From DASYXZ01 sp035308965 (lineage in GTDB: Bacteria > Acidobacteriota > Terriglobia > UBA7540): a stretch of 64,000 bases of DNA. The notes below the pieces were generated by a model, which worked only from the letters and a program-made list of their open reading frames with translations, was not told the DNA's origin and made no database searches. Numbering within the stretch: the first letter of the stretch is position 1; the number at the start of each line of letters is the position of its first letter. Below, one piece after another: positions 51,632 through 61,076 of the stretch. The position numbers and the translations under genes were made by a program. Location: assembly GCA_035308965.1 (NCBI GenBank), contig DATGFN010000061.1, forward strand, positions 1 through 64,000, in the 5' to 3' direction.

Positions 51632-52425
51632 TTTTTCACAATCCGGGTTCCGATGGATTCTTTGGCCGCCAGCGCCTTTAACAATCCGCCCGGCACCGCG
51701 GGTGACAGGATGTCGATCTCCTGCACGCCGCGCCCAAGGGTTCGCGCGCAGGAGCGAAGTTTTGGAATCATCCCGTCGCGTACCACGCCGCGGCCAATCA
51801 ATCCGCGGATTTCACCGAGTTTCACCAGGGGCAGTACATTGTGCGCGGCATCCCAAACGCCCCCCGATTCGGTCAGGTAAAAGAGCCGGTCGGCGCCGAG
51901 CGCCGAGGCCAATGACGCCGCCAAATCGTCCGCGTTGACATTAAAGTATTCGCCCCGCGCGCCCAAGGCCACGCTGGCCACCACCGGCACGATTCCGTTT
52001 TTGAACGCCATTTCGAGAATGGCCACATTCACTTTGCGCGGACGTCCCACAAACCCCAGGTCGCGTCTGCTGCCATTCGAGCCGGCAAAATATTTCTGCG
52101 CTTCCACCAACCCCGCGTCGCCTCCGCAGATGCCGAGCGCCGGCTGGCCCGCCTGGTCGAGTTCGGCCACCCACTGCTTGTTCACGATTCCGGCGAGCAC
52201 CATCATGGCCACGTCGCGAGTGGCGGCGTCCGTCACCCGCAGGCCCTGGTGAAATTCAGTCGCGATCCCCAGGCGCGCCAGTGTTTGGGTAAGGACCTTT
52301 CCGCCGCCATGCACCACCACCACACGGTGCCCGGCGCGGCGAATTTGGGCAATCTGCCTTGCGATGTTAAGGCGCGTGGTCGCAACTTCCTGGGCCTGCC
52401 CCCCGATTTTGATCACCAGCTTCAT
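51628..52425 (-). CDS. argB: Acetylglutamate kinase
   Basis: A 265-residue amino acid kinase that phosphorylates N-acetylglutamate. It has KIGGQAQEV, VVVHGGGKVLTQTLARLG, GLRVTDAATRDVAMMVLAGI and NVNADDLAASLASALGADRL. The motif near the C-terminus, RDGMIPKL, is conserved. It overlaps argC by 4 bases. Confidence 0.93.
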   Translation of the reverse strand: MKLVIKIGGQAQEVATTRLNIARQIAQIRRAGHRVVVVHGGGKVLTQTLARLGIATEFHQGLRVTDAATRDVAMMVLAGIVNKQWVAELDQAGQPALGICGGDAGLVEAQKYFAGSNGSRRDLGFVGRPRKVNVAILEMAFKNGIVPVVASVALGARGEYFNVNADDLAASLASALGADRLFYLTESGGVWDAAHNVLPLVKLGEIRGLIGRGVVRDGMIPKLRSCARTLGRGVQEIDILSPAVPGGLLKALAAKESIGTRIVKK

Positions 52426-53531
52426 GCCAGGCCTGTCTCCTGCGGAAAACCGAACATCACATTCATATTTTGAATCGCCTGCCCGGCCGCGCCCTTGCCC
52501 AAATTGTCGAGCGCGGAAATTACAATCAATCTGCCCGTTGCCGCGTCCAGAGAAAATCCGAGGTCGGTGTAATTGGTGTGCGCCACCGCCTGGATTTCCG
52601 GCAACACCCCCTCGTCATATACGCGCACCAGGGGCGCGCGCGTGTAGAAATTCCGGTAGACCGAAACTATTTTCGCCGCGCTCTTGGGGCGGATGGACGG
52701 AGCCAGGCGCACGTAAACCGTGCTCAGGATGCCTCGAATGATGGGCAGAAGATGCGGGGTGAAAGTGAACTTCGCTTCATCGAGGCCCAGGGCCTGAACC
52801 ATCTCCGGCACGTGGCGATGATTGAAGAGATTATAAGCGCGGCAGTTCTCATCCACTTCCGTGAAGTGCAATTTGTCGCTCGGCACCCGGCCTGCGCCGC
52901 TGGCGCCCGATTTCGAATCGGAAATCACTTCCGAGTTTTTATCCAGCCAGCCCGCCTGCACCAGCGGAGCCAGAGCGAGAATCACCGAGGTGGCGTAGCA
53001 ACCGGGATTGGAAACCAGGCGCGCCGGGGCAATGGTCTCGGCGTTCAATTCGGTGATGCCGTAGACCGCTTCCTTCAGAAGAGGAACGGCATGATGCTCA
53101 AAACCATACCAACGCGGGTAGGCGCGAAAATTCTTCAGGCGAAACGCGCCGCTTAAGTCCACCACGCGCAGCCCGCGCTCCACCATCTCCGGCGCCAGGT
53201 CGTGCGAAACTTCGTGGGGGGTGGCGAGGAAAACCAGGTCCACTTCCTCTTTGGAGATGTCCTCCACGCGCAGCGGATGGCAACTGAGCTGGGAGAGCTT
53301 GCGCAGCGCCGGGTGTGATTGCTCGATGGGAAAAGGCTGTTTTTCAGTGCGGCCCGAGGACATCAGGCGGGCGATGCGCGCGAAGGGGTGGCGCGCCAGC
53401 AAGGTGATCAACTCGCGGCCGGCATAACCCGTGGCGCCGGCGATGGCCACGCGCACGAGGCCCTCGCGGCGGACCGGCGCCTGGTTTTCCTGCGGAAGTT
53501 CCCTATCGAGAATAGAATTCGTTTCCTTCAA
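52422..53531 (-). CDS. argC: N-acetyl-gamma-glutamyl-phosphate reductase
   Basis: ArgC reduces acetylglutamyl phosphate. It has the Rossmann motif VRVAIAGATGYAGRELITLL, the catalytic Cys in VSNPGCYATSVILALAPL, and the C-terminal GFSLDAATGRLIVISALDNL. The 369-residue frame starts at TTG 53531 with GGGGG ahead and includes about 25 extra N-terminal residues; a start nearer VRVAIAG is possible. It is the first gene of the operon. Confidence 0.93.
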   Translation of the reverse strand: MKETNSILDRELPQENQAPVRREGLVRVAIAGATGYAGRELITLLARHPFARIARLMSSGRTEKQPFPIEQSHPALRKLSQLSCHPLRVEDISKEEVDLVFLATPHEVSHDLAPEMVERGLRVVDLSGAFRLKNFRAYPRWYGFEHHAVPLLKEAVYGITELNAETIAPARLVSNPGCYATSVILALAPLVQAGWLDKNSEVISDSKSGASGAGRVPSDKLHFTEVDENCRAYNLFNHRHVPEMVQALGLDEAKFTFTPHLLPIIRGILSTVYVRLAPSIRPKSAAKIVSVYRNFYTRAPLVRVYDEGVLPEIQAVAHTNYTDLGFSLDAATGRLIVISALDNLGKGAAGQAIQNMNVMFGFPQETGLA

Positions 53532-53554
53532 TGCCCCCGAAGTCCCCCGTCCGA

Positions 53555-53581
53555 ATATTTATACATTCACTGTATAAATAT
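53555..53581. promoter_or_regulatory. Perfect 11-bp inverted repeat, probable arginine operator
   Basis: ATATTTATACA (53555-53565), TTCAC, TGTATAAATAT (53571-53581) is a perfect palindrome. It covers the expected start site of the arg promoter at 53586-53615. The AT-rich core with TGAA/TTCA resembles ARG boxes, so ArgR binding is likely but not shown. Confidence 0.7.
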
Positions 53582-53585
53582 GCCT

Positions 53586-53615
53586 TTTATACCGGAAAGG
53601 TTGCGCGGGTGTCAA
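53586..53615 (-). promoter_or_regulatory. Promoter of argCBDF
   Basis: On the minus strand TTGACA (53615-53610) and TATAAA (53591-53586) are 18 bases apart, about 55 bp upstream of the argC start. Confidence 0.75.
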
Positions 53616-53798
53616 GAAAAAAGTTGGGTTCGTTGATTGCGTTAGTTGCAGCGCACTGCGAGGTTCGATCATCACGACAGAAGAAAGCACGATTTCGGGA
53701 AGGGGCGACCGGTCTATCGGGACCAGCAGCAAGACCTCACGAAACTCTCTGGAGTTTTCCCCCGCGACAGGCTAGAATCACACCCGCGAGTTCTCCCC

Positions 53799-54881
53799 AT
53801 GCCCGAATCCAAGCTTGATACGAATCCGGCGGTTGTAGCTTCCACGCACAGCCAGCGGATCATCGCCATTGCCATCGTCCTCACCTGTCTTTACTTTGCC
53901 AGCAGCCTGGTGATCAGCCTGATTTGCGCCATTTTTATTGCCAGCATTTTGGAGCCGGGTGTGAAGTGGATGGAGCGCATCCGGCTGCCCCGCTGGATCG
54001 GCGCGCTGGTGATGGTGATGGCCACGCTGGCCGTGATGTACCTGCTCGTATACATTATTTATGACCGGATGGTTGCGTTTGCGATTGACCTTCCCAAATA
54101 TGCCGAGCGCCTGAAACAGATTATCGCCCACGTGCAATTGACCTTCAGGAACATCCGGCTGAGCGCGGCCAGCCTGATGCCAACCTCTCCCGATATTGGC
54201 CCCATGAATACGGTTCAAGTGCAGCAGCAAGAACCCTGGCTGCAATTCCTGATGCGCGGGCTGGGTTCGGCCTATGGTTTCCTCACCGCGGTGCTCTTCA
54301 TTCCCATTCTGGTATTTTTCATGCTCACCTCCAAGCATCAGATGTGGCTGGCCACCATGAATCTCTTCCCGCGCCAGCGCCGCCACGCCGCAGAGGACGT
54401 GATCAATGCCATCACCCAGATGGTCCGGCAGTACGTGCTGGGCAATCTCGTGGTGGCGCTGATCTCCGCGCTGGTCATCTGGCCGGTGTTTTACGCCATC
54501 AACCTTCCATACGCGATGATCATGAGTTTCCTGGCCGCTCTCCTCAGCATGGTGCCCTATCTGGGAGTTGCCTTCGGCGTTTTGCCTCCCCTGCTGGTGG
54601 CGCTCGTTCACCCGGAATATAATTCATCCACCCCGTTTGTCATTATCATCGTCACCGTGGTGTTGATGCACTTTGTGGCCATCAATATCCTCACGCCAAA
54701 ACTGGTGGGCCAACGTGTGAACCTGAACCCGCTCACCGTGACCGTCTCCATGATGTTCTGGGGTTGGCTGTGGGGCGGCGTCGGACTGGTGCTGGCGGTG
54801 CCCATCACGGCGGCCATCAAAGCCGTTTGTGACAACGTCGATTCCCTTCGGCCTTATGGCGCGTGGCTTGGAGAAGGATGA
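53799..54881 (+). CDS. AI-2E-family membrane transporter
   Basis: A 360-residue polytopic protein with N-terminal helices (IIAIAIVLTCLYFASSLVIS, GALVMVMATLAVMYLLVYII), a soluble middle, and C-terminal helices with AINLPYAMIMSFLAALLSMV, PYLGVAFGVLPPLLVALV and GVGLVLAVPITAAIKAV. Members are TqsA/PerM-like exporters or Na/H antiporters of uncertain role. The start is ATG 53799. The region before it has only short oligomer text. Confidence 0.87.
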   Translation: MPESKLDTNPAVVASTHSQRIIAIAIVLTCLYFASSLVISLICAIFIASILEPGVKWMERIRLPRWIGALVMVMATLAVMYLLVYIIYDRMVAFAIDLPKYAERLKQIIAHVQLTFRNIRLSAASLMPTSPDIGPMNTVQVQQQEPWLQFLMRGLGSAYGFLTAVLFIPILVFFMLTSKHQMWLATMNLFPRQRRHAAEDVINAITQMVRQYVLGNLVVALISALVIWPVFYAINLPYAMIMSFLAALLSMVPYLGVAFGVLPPLLVALVHPEYNSSTPFVIIIVTVVLMHFVAINILTPKLVGQRVNLNPLTVTVSMMFWGWLWGGVGLVLAVPITAAIKAVCDNVDSLRPYGAWLGEG

Positions 54882-54956
54882 AGGACGAATTTCGAAGAAT
54901 GATTCGAAGTCTGGATTGACGCGGTTTTAATTGTGGAGTGTCTCACCCCTGCCCGA

Positions 54957-56915
54957 ATGTCCCTGACGAATATATCCCGGCTAATTCTGCTCTGCGCTTT
55001 GGCGGCGCTGCCCGGTGCAAGCTGGACGCGCGCCGATGACACCGCATCCGACGCCGATCAGGTGAGCGCGCACTTGAAGCAAGGCGGCCAGTTCATCAAT
55101 AAACGCGATTGGGATGCCGCCCTGGGGGAATATCGAGAGGCGGTCCGCATTAGCCCGAACAATGCCGAAGCGCACATTGGTGCCGGCCGGGCTCTGGGCG
55201 AAAAGGGAGACAAAGATGGCGCGCTGGCGGAATTTAAAGAAGCGTTACGACTGAAGCCCGACTCCCCCGAGGCTCACAATGACTTGGGCTGGGTGGTCGG
55301 ACTAAAAGGCGACTATGACGGCGCGGCAAAAGAATACCAGGAAGCGATTCGGCTCAAACCGGGCTACGCCAGGGCGCACGAAAATCTCGCCTGGGCCTTG
55401 ACCCAAAAAGGCGAGACTGAGGCTGCCCTGCGGGAATATCGCGAAGCAGTCCGGTTGATGCCTAAAGATGCCGGAGCGCACATTGAACTGGGTACCGCCC
55501 TGGCGAGAAAGGGAGCCTGGTCCGGCTCGATCGCCGAACAACGCGAGGCCATCCGGCTGGATCCAAACGAAGCCGACGCCCATGCCGACCTCGCCTTCGT
55601 ACTGGGCCATCAGGGCGATTGGGACGGAGATATTCGCGAGGCCAGGGAAGCGATTCGTCTTCAACCCAGCCACGCTCAGGCGCACTTCTTCCTGGGCCGT
55701 GGGCTCGAACACCAGGGCGATCGGCGGGGCGCTCTGGAGGAGTATCATCAGGCCTCAAAACTTGCTCCCGACGACAAGCTGATTGCGGCAAAATACGATC
55801 GCCTGGAAAGTGACATGAGCGTTCTGCCGGGGAATTGGTCTCCGGCCATGGTGCGCGCTTTCACCATTTCCGCCGCGCTGGTGCCATCGTTTCTGCTCCT
55901 CGGCTTTTTCAGGGCGCGCGACCTTTATCCCGAACCAGCCAGGGCTTTGTGGGCCACTTTCTTCCTGGGCGCACTGTCCATCATTCCGGTGCTGATGCTT
56001 GATTGGCCGCTCGACCAAATTGTAAAGTTGTTTCATGGTCCGCTGGCGCACGGGCTGGCCGAAGCTTTCTTCACCGCCGCGCTTCCCGAGGAGTTGTTGA
56101 AATTCGCAGTGGTGGTGTTCTTTTGCGCGAGGCTCAAGGCCTTCAACGAGCCGATGGACGGAATTGTTTATGGCGCGGTGGCGTCGCTAGGTTTTGCGAC
56201 TCTCGAAAACATCGGTTATGTCACGGAGAACGGCATGGGGGTTGCCATTTGCCGTGCCTTCACTTCAGTCCCGGGCCACGCGTTTATGGGGGCGGTAATG
56301 GGTTACTTCGTTGGCCAGTGGCGCTTTGGCTTGCCCGCGCAACGCGCGGCGGCTTTGCTGAAGGCGTACCTGGTGCCCATGAGCCTGCATTGGCTTTACG
56401 ATTTCCCGCTGCTCGCCTATGGGGAGGCCAATAAGCTGGCCGGCCCGGCCAAGCATGCGGCGGTTAGCGAGATCGCCCCGTTAATGATTGTCTCCCTCGC
56501 CATCCTGGCGCTCGAAACAATTTGGGGCGTGAGGCTGGTCAATCGCCTGCGGCGGGAACAAATACAGTTCGTGCGCGATGCGGTTTCTGCCGAGGCGGCC
56601 GCCGAGGGAGCGATGGATATTGTCGCGCTGGTGAATGCCCCTGACGCTCCTCCTTCCGCCTGGCCGGGCTGGTTGATGACTTTGACCGGAGGTCTGGTGG
56701 CCACCTGCGGCGGATTTATCTCCCTCCTTGTGGTGATTTTGTTTGTCGAGTCGCGCATTCAAGGGAGCGGCGATTTCGATTTGTTGGGTGCCACTATGGT
56801 GGGCGGAATTCCTCTGCTGATCGGCCTGATGCTATTTGTGTACGGCGTTCGCCGTATCCACGCCAGCACTCGCCGCTTGCCGCCCCCCGCAGTCGCCCTC
56901 CCGGCCAGCGCCTGA
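54957..56915 (+). CDS. TPR-PrsW fusion: TPR domain joined to PrsW-like membrane protease
   Basis: A signal/anchor (SRLILLCALAALPGASW) is followed by about seven TPRs (residues 35-280), then a PrsW-type intramembrane protease. Its motifs are ALPEELLKFAV (EExxK), FATLENIGYV, PGHAFMGAVMGYFVG and SLHWLYDFP (HxxxD), the expected metal-site pattern. PrsW cleaves anti-sigma factors. The TPR half would lie outside the membrane and may select substrates. GTG 54933 is an alternative start. No sigma/anti-sigma pair is adjacent. Confidence 0.87.
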   Translation: MSLTNISRLILLCALAALPGASWTRADDTASDADQVSAHLKQGGQFINKRDWDAALGEYREAVRISPNNAEAHIGAGRALGEKGDKDGALAEFKEALRLKPDSPEAHNDLGWVVGLKGDYDGAAKEYQEAIRLKPGYARAHENLAWALTQKGETEAALREYREAVRLMPKDAGAHIELGTALARKGAWSGSIAEQREAIRLDPNEADAHADLAFVLGHQGDWDGDIREAREAIRLQPSHAQAHFFLGRGLEHQGDRRGALEEYHQASKLAPDDKLIAAKYDRLESDMSVLPGNWSPAMVRAFTISAALVPSFLLLGFFRARDLYPEPARALWATFFLGALSIIPVLMLDWPLDQIVKLFHGPLAHGLAEAFFTAALPEELLKFAVVVFFCARLKAFNEPMDGIVYGAVASLGFATLENIGYVTENGMGVAICRAFTSVPGHAFMGAVMGYFVGQWRFGLPAQRAAALLKAYLVPMSLHWLYDFPLLAYGEANKLAGPAKHAAVSEIAPLMIVSLAILALETIWGVRLVNRLRREQIQFVRDAVSAEAAAEGAMDIVALVNAPDAPPSAWPGWLMTLTGGLVATCGGFISLLVVILFVESRIQGSGDFDLLGATMVGGIPLLIGLMLFVYGVRRIHASTRRLPPPAVALPASA

Positions 56916-56923
56916 CTGCCTTG

Positions 56924-57577
56924 CTAGGAAATACCCGCAATCTGCGCGCGCAACTCCTGCACGCGCTCTTCAAGTGAATCACACTCCTGGAAAAGAGAAA
57001 TTCCCGCCAACCCGCGGGCGCCCGCTTCGAGGCATGGCCGGGCGCGCTCCACATTGATACCGCCCAGCGCGAAGACAGGAATTTTCAAGCGGGCAGAGGT
57101 ATCGCGAAGGGTCTGTAATCCGAGCGGCGGACCGTAGGCAAGTTTCGAAGGCGTGGGAAATATGGGCCCGAGGAGCACGTAATTCGCTCCCGCCGCTTCG
57201 GCGCGCAGGGCCTCGTCGAGCGAGTGGCAGGATACGCCCACCAGAAAATCAGCGCCCACACAGGAACGCACCGCCTCCGGCGGCATCGAGGAAGTTCCCA
57301 GGTGGACGCCGGCGGCGCCGAGCGCCAGCGCCACGTCCAGCCGGTCGTTCACCACAATCTGAGTATGGGTTTCGGCGGCGCCAATTACGGCGCCCTGAAC
57401 CAGGGCCACCAGCTCACGAGTGAATAGATCTTTCTCCCGGATCTGCACCATGTCCACGCGCGCCCGGATCGCCTCGAGAATCCGTGGCAGTAGCGGTCGG
57501 GGAGAAAGTGTGCGGCGGTCGGTGATGTAGCAGAGCTTGATGGCGGCTGCTTGAGGATTCCTTGTTGAAGTGGACAT
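56924..57577 (-). CDS. thiE: Thiamine-phosphate synthase
   Basis: A 217-residue TIM-barrel enzyme joining HMP-PP and thiazole phosphate. It has LCYITDRR, VDMVQIREKDL, QIVVNDRLDVALALGAAGVH, LGTSS, VLLGPIFPTPSK and FALGGI. The phosphate loops are intact. There are no other thi genes nearby. It converges on the TPR-PrsW gene with a gap of 8 bp. Confidence 0.92.
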   Translation of the reverse strand: MSTSTRNPQAAAIKLCYITDRRTLSPRPLLPRILEAIRARVDMVQIREKDLFTRELVALVQGAVIGAAETHTQIVVNDRLDVALALGAAGVHLGTSSMPPEAVRSCVGADFLVGVSCHSLDEALRAEAAGANYVLLGPIFPTPSKLAYGPPLGLQTLRDTSARLKIPVFALGGINVERARPCLEAGARGLAGISLFQECDSLEERVQELRAQIAGIS

Positions 57578-57664
57578 CGGGATGCGCGGCGCGTGGACGG
57601 GTCTCTCACCAACGCGGCAAGTTCCGGGGTGAAGGACTTGCGACCCGACCCCCGCACCGCAAGG

Positions 57665-57922
57665 TTATCGGCGCGGAGCGGGTTGCACCAGGCCCAACTC
57701 CCGGCGCAGACGCCAGAGCTCATAAAAAGAGAGCCAAACGTCAGCCAACCCAATTCCTGAGACTGCGCCCCGGACAAAGTAATTCATAGCGATGCTGGAA
57801 ACGATCGGATAATGGTTCACAAAAAAATTCTTGCTCCACCACGGAACCCAGGGCAGAACAAATAAAAAGACACCCATTTCAAAACAGAAAACGATATAGA
57901 GGATGGCGAGTGCTCGGTTCAT
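57665..57922 (-). CDS. Small membrane protein of unknown function (85 aa)
   Basis: Taking ATG 57922 gives 85 residues with helices at MNRALAILYIVFCFEMGVFL (plus FVLPW) and near the C-terminus (AMNYFVRGAVSGIGLADVWL). A longer frame to 57967 is possible. It follows the large TPR gene by about 75 bp on the same strand. No family is recognised. Confidence 0.65.
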   Translation of the reverse strand: MNRALAILYIVFCFEMGVFLFVLPWVPWWSKNFFVNHYPIVSSIAMNYFVRGAVSGIGLADVWLSFYELWRLRRELGLVQPAPRR

Positions 57923-57995
57923 GATGACATTCCGGGGAAGATACCCGCCGGTGGGATCGCTTGACAATTAAAATGTTGCCGATACGGGAAGCGCG

Positions 57996-60842
57996 TCAGG
58001 ATTTTGTTTGCAACTGACGTATTTTTTCGGCCACGTCGCGGTAGTCGATATTCTGGCTGTAAACCTCGGAGAATTTCTCCAGCGCTTTTTGCGCGTCGCC
58101 CGCCTGCTCGTAGGCCATGCCCAGGTCATACGTCACGGCCATGATGGCCTCTTCATCCAGCTCGGGGAATTCCAAGGCGCGCACATACCACTTGGCCGCA
58201 ATCCCCGGCAGCTTCTTATCCATGAAGCACAGAGCCAGCAAGGTGCAAACCTGAAGGAAGTTGGGAGGGTACTGCCCTTTTTGCGCCCCCTTCAGCACCT
58301 TTTGGAATTCTCCAATCGCTTCGTCCAGAAGATTCATTTCCCGGAAAGCGACACCTAGATCGTAATGGGTTTGCGGATCGTCCTGGCCCGTCGCCATCTG
58401 GTCCGCCTCACCCAATTCGTCCAGGAATCCGCTAAGAGGGGAAGCTGTCGCAGGGCTTGATGGCGCCGAAGCCGCCGGCGTTGGTGCTTGAGGCTTGGCC
58501 TTCGGCGGGGGAGGAGGCGGCGCCTCCGTTTCAATGCCCGCCAGGCTTTCCTCCAAGTCCCCGATCAAACCGCCGAGCGGATCGGCTGGCACGGCCGCCG
58601 GGGGAGGTAGTGGTGGGCTGGCCTGAACAGGAACTTGTGGAGGTGGCGTTGGCAGCGGCGGTGGTGGGGCAACTGGAGCCTGCTCTTGGACGGGAGGCGC
58701 GACAGCCACAGGAGGTTCCGGCGGAGCCACAGGAGGAGGCAATTCCACTTTGGGTTCGGGGACCGGCGCGGGCTCCTCCGCCACGGCCTTCTCTTCCTCG
58801 GGCGGGGGCGCCAATCGCTGCTCCATCCGCGCCCGAAGCTCGGCCACCTGTGCGTTCCCTGGAAACCTTTCCTCAAGCGCTTTCACGGCCGCGCGAGCTT
58901 CATCCAGGAATCCCTGGTCCAGGTAATAATCGATTTCCACTTTGCTATCTTCAAAATTAAAGCCGGACGGCTCCGCGACTTCCGGCGCAACCTGGGGAGG
59001 CTCAGCCTCAGCCAGCGGGGCATCCATAAGTGGAGGCGCCTCCGGAGGCGGAGGAGTTTCGAATCCCATCGATAAATCAAATTCCTGGACCGGCGGCGGT
59101 GTGGGTGCGGCCGCAACCGGCGGTGAACTCTCAGCGGGCACTTGCGTGGGAGCAGGGGTGGGTGGATCCGTCGGCACCGCTCCCAGAAACTCGGCCGAAA
59201 GGTCGAATTCCGTGGCCACGGGCGGAGCCGCTTCTTGAGGCGTTACCGGAGCCGCAGGCGCCGGGGGCTCGGGGGCAGCATCGGGAACCAGTTGTCCGGG
59301 CGAGGCGGCCATCTGTTCATACTTCCTGGCGTTGGCAGAATCCCCGCGCTCGGCATAGATGCGGGCCAACGCCCGCGCCGCCAGGCCCGCCCGGGCATTG
59401 TCCGATTTCTGAGCGATTTCCAGCATGCGTTTATAGATTTCAATTTGCTCAGGGTAGGTCGCCAGAACTTTGTCCAGCTCGGCGAATGCTTTGTCCATCA
59501 GGCCATAGCGATTGAAGAGGTCGCAATTGTCCATGGCCTCTTTCATCACCGCGGCTTCCTTGCTTTCCTCGGCGGAGGGCTCCGCAGCGGGGGCGGTCGC
59601 CGCTTCGGAATCCGGGGTCAGCGCCATCTCCACGTTGGAAAGGTCTTCAGCCTTGGCGGGCTGGGGTTCCTTGCCCAGTTTTTGCAGAACCTGCTTCAAC
59701 AATCCTTTGAGTTGTTCGTTCTCAGGTTCACGGGCCACGAGCTGCCGATAGACACCTTCCGCCTTTTCCAGTTCGCCCGCTTTCACGTAGGCATTGCCGA
59801 GGGCATCCAGAGCCTCCGGAAGCGTGAATTCATCCGCAGTCTTTTCCGCGACTCTGCTGATCAATTCGAGCGCCGGAATGTTGGTGGGACTCTTCGCCCA
59901 GATCTTTCGCAGGGCTTCCATCAGGAGGCCGTGGTTCTTGTTCTCCATCATCAAGTCAGCCACGGCGGCCAGGGGCTTGAGGGCGGCGTCATATTCTCCG
60001 TTGCCAATACATTGATCCACGAAAGAGGCCATGGAGGAGAAATCGGCGGGATTGGCGCGAAAGACCTCCACAATCATTTTTTGCGCCGCATCCAGTTTGT
60101 GCCCTGATAGGTAGGCTTCCAGCAGAATCTGGCGCGCCGCCGGATCGGACGCCAACTCCGGGGTGGACGTGATAATTTTCTCTACTTCATCGGGTTGGTT
60201 TTTCGAAAGGGCGATTCGAGCGCGAAGGAACTGGAGTTGGGGATTATTCGCCTCCAGGCTCATGGCCTTCTTCATGGCCAGATCGATGGTGGCGGTGTCG
60301 CCCCGCCGCAGGGCGCTCTCCACCGTTTCAATGTAAACCTTGGTGGCGTCAGGTTTCTTGCCCAGAGATTCCAGGAAATCGGCCAGGCGCAGCCGGTAGT
60401 TCGCGTTGTCCGGATCGAGCGCCACGATCTTGCGATAAATCTCCAGCGCCTTGTCATTCAGGTTTTTCTTTTTGTAATATTCAACCGCCTGGGAATATTG
60501 CTCGCGCGCTTCGCGGCCCAAGCCTTGAACCGTGTAAAGCTCCGCCATTTTGAGCAACACATCCACGCCGGAGGGGTCGAGCTTCGATATCTTTTTGAAA
60601 ATGGCGATCGCCTTGACGGTGAAACCTTCCTGAGTGTAGGAGTCGGCGAGTTTGTGAAATTGTTTGAGCGCCTCGGGCATGTTCTTGTCGCGGACGTAGA
60701 GGTCGCCCACCGTGTTGAGCAAGGAGAGGTCGGTGGGCTCCTTCTCAAATATCAGGAGGTATTGCTTGATGGCTTGCGCAGTTTTTCCTTGGCTGACAGA
60801 CTTCTCAGCCTCTTGCAGCGCTTTGGCTTTGTTGAAAGCCAT
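57996..60842 (-). CDS. Large TPR protein with proline-rich linkers (948 aa)
   Basis: The N-terminal half is a long series of TPRs (MAFNKAKALQEAEKSVSQGK, LLNTVGDLYVRDKNMPEAL and many others). The middle from about residue 500 has Pro/Ala/Glu-rich linkers (APPPPP, PVAPPEPP) around short conserved helices such as VEIDYYLDQGFLDEARAAVK. The last 110 residues carry TPR-like units (DDPQTHYDLGVAFREMNLLD). No signal or membrane helix is seen, so it is cytoplasmic, perhaps a scaffold. Similar proteins occur in Acidobacteria and myxobacteria. Precise role unknown. Confidence 0.85.
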   Translation of the reverse strand: MAFNKAKALQEAEKSVSQGKTAQAIKQYLLIFEKEPTDLSLLNTVGDLYVRDKNMPEALKQFHKLADSYTQEGFTVKAIAIFKKISKLDPSGVDVLLKMAELYTVQGLGREAREQYSQAVEYYKKKNLNDKALEIYRKIVALDPDNANYRLRLADFLESLGKKPDATKVYIETVESALRRGDTATIDLAMKKAMSLEANNPQLQFLRARIALSKNQPDEVEKIITSTPELASDPAARQILLEAYLSGHKLDAAQKMIVEVFRANPADFSSMASFVDQCIGNGEYDAALKPLAAVADLMMENKNHGLLMEALRKIWAKSPTNIPALELISRVAEKTADEFTLPEALDALGNAYVKAGELEKAEGVYRQLVAREPENEQLKGLLKQVLQKLGKEPQPAKAEDLSNVEMALTPDSEAATAPAAEPSAEESKEAAVMKEAMDNCDLFNRYGLMDKAFAELDKVLATYPEQIEIYKRMLEIAQKSDNARAGLAARALARIYAERGDSANARKYEQMAASPGQLVPDAAPEPPAPAAPVTPQEAAPPVATEFDLSAEFLGAVPTDPPTPAPTQVPAESSPPVAAAPTPPPVQEFDLSMGFETPPPPEAPPLMDAPLAEAEPPQVAPEVAEPSGFNFEDSKVEIDYYLDQGFLDEARAAVKALEERFPGNAQVAELRARMEQRLAPPPEEEKAVAEEPAPVPEPKVELPPPVAPPEPPVAVAPPVQEQAPVAPPPPLPTPPPQVPVQASPPLPPPAAVPADPLGGLIGDLEESLAGIETEAPPPPPPKAKPQAPTPAASAPSSPATASPLSGFLDELGEADQMATGQDDPQTHYDLGVAFREMNLLDEAIGEFQKVLKGAQKGQYPPNFLQVCTLLALCFMDKKLPGIAAKWYVRALEFPELDEEAIMAVTYDLGMAYEQAGDAQKALEKFSEVYSQNIDYRDVAEKIRQLQTKS

Positions 60843-61076
60843 TCACCAGCTCCAGGGACCCAATGTTTTAGGCGACAAACTCTGAAAGTTAGCACACGGC
60901 CCTGTCGAAGTCAATGAATTCAAACCAGAAAAGGGCAGGCTTGCTTGGAGTTAACTCTTGCGTTGGATGGGAGATGCCGAGGCGCGAGGGCGATCACCGA
61001 GGGCTCAAGGATAAGTTGCGCCTTCCCGGTCTTTTTTCTATAATCTACGCGGGGCTAAACTCCCGGCCAAGAAATT

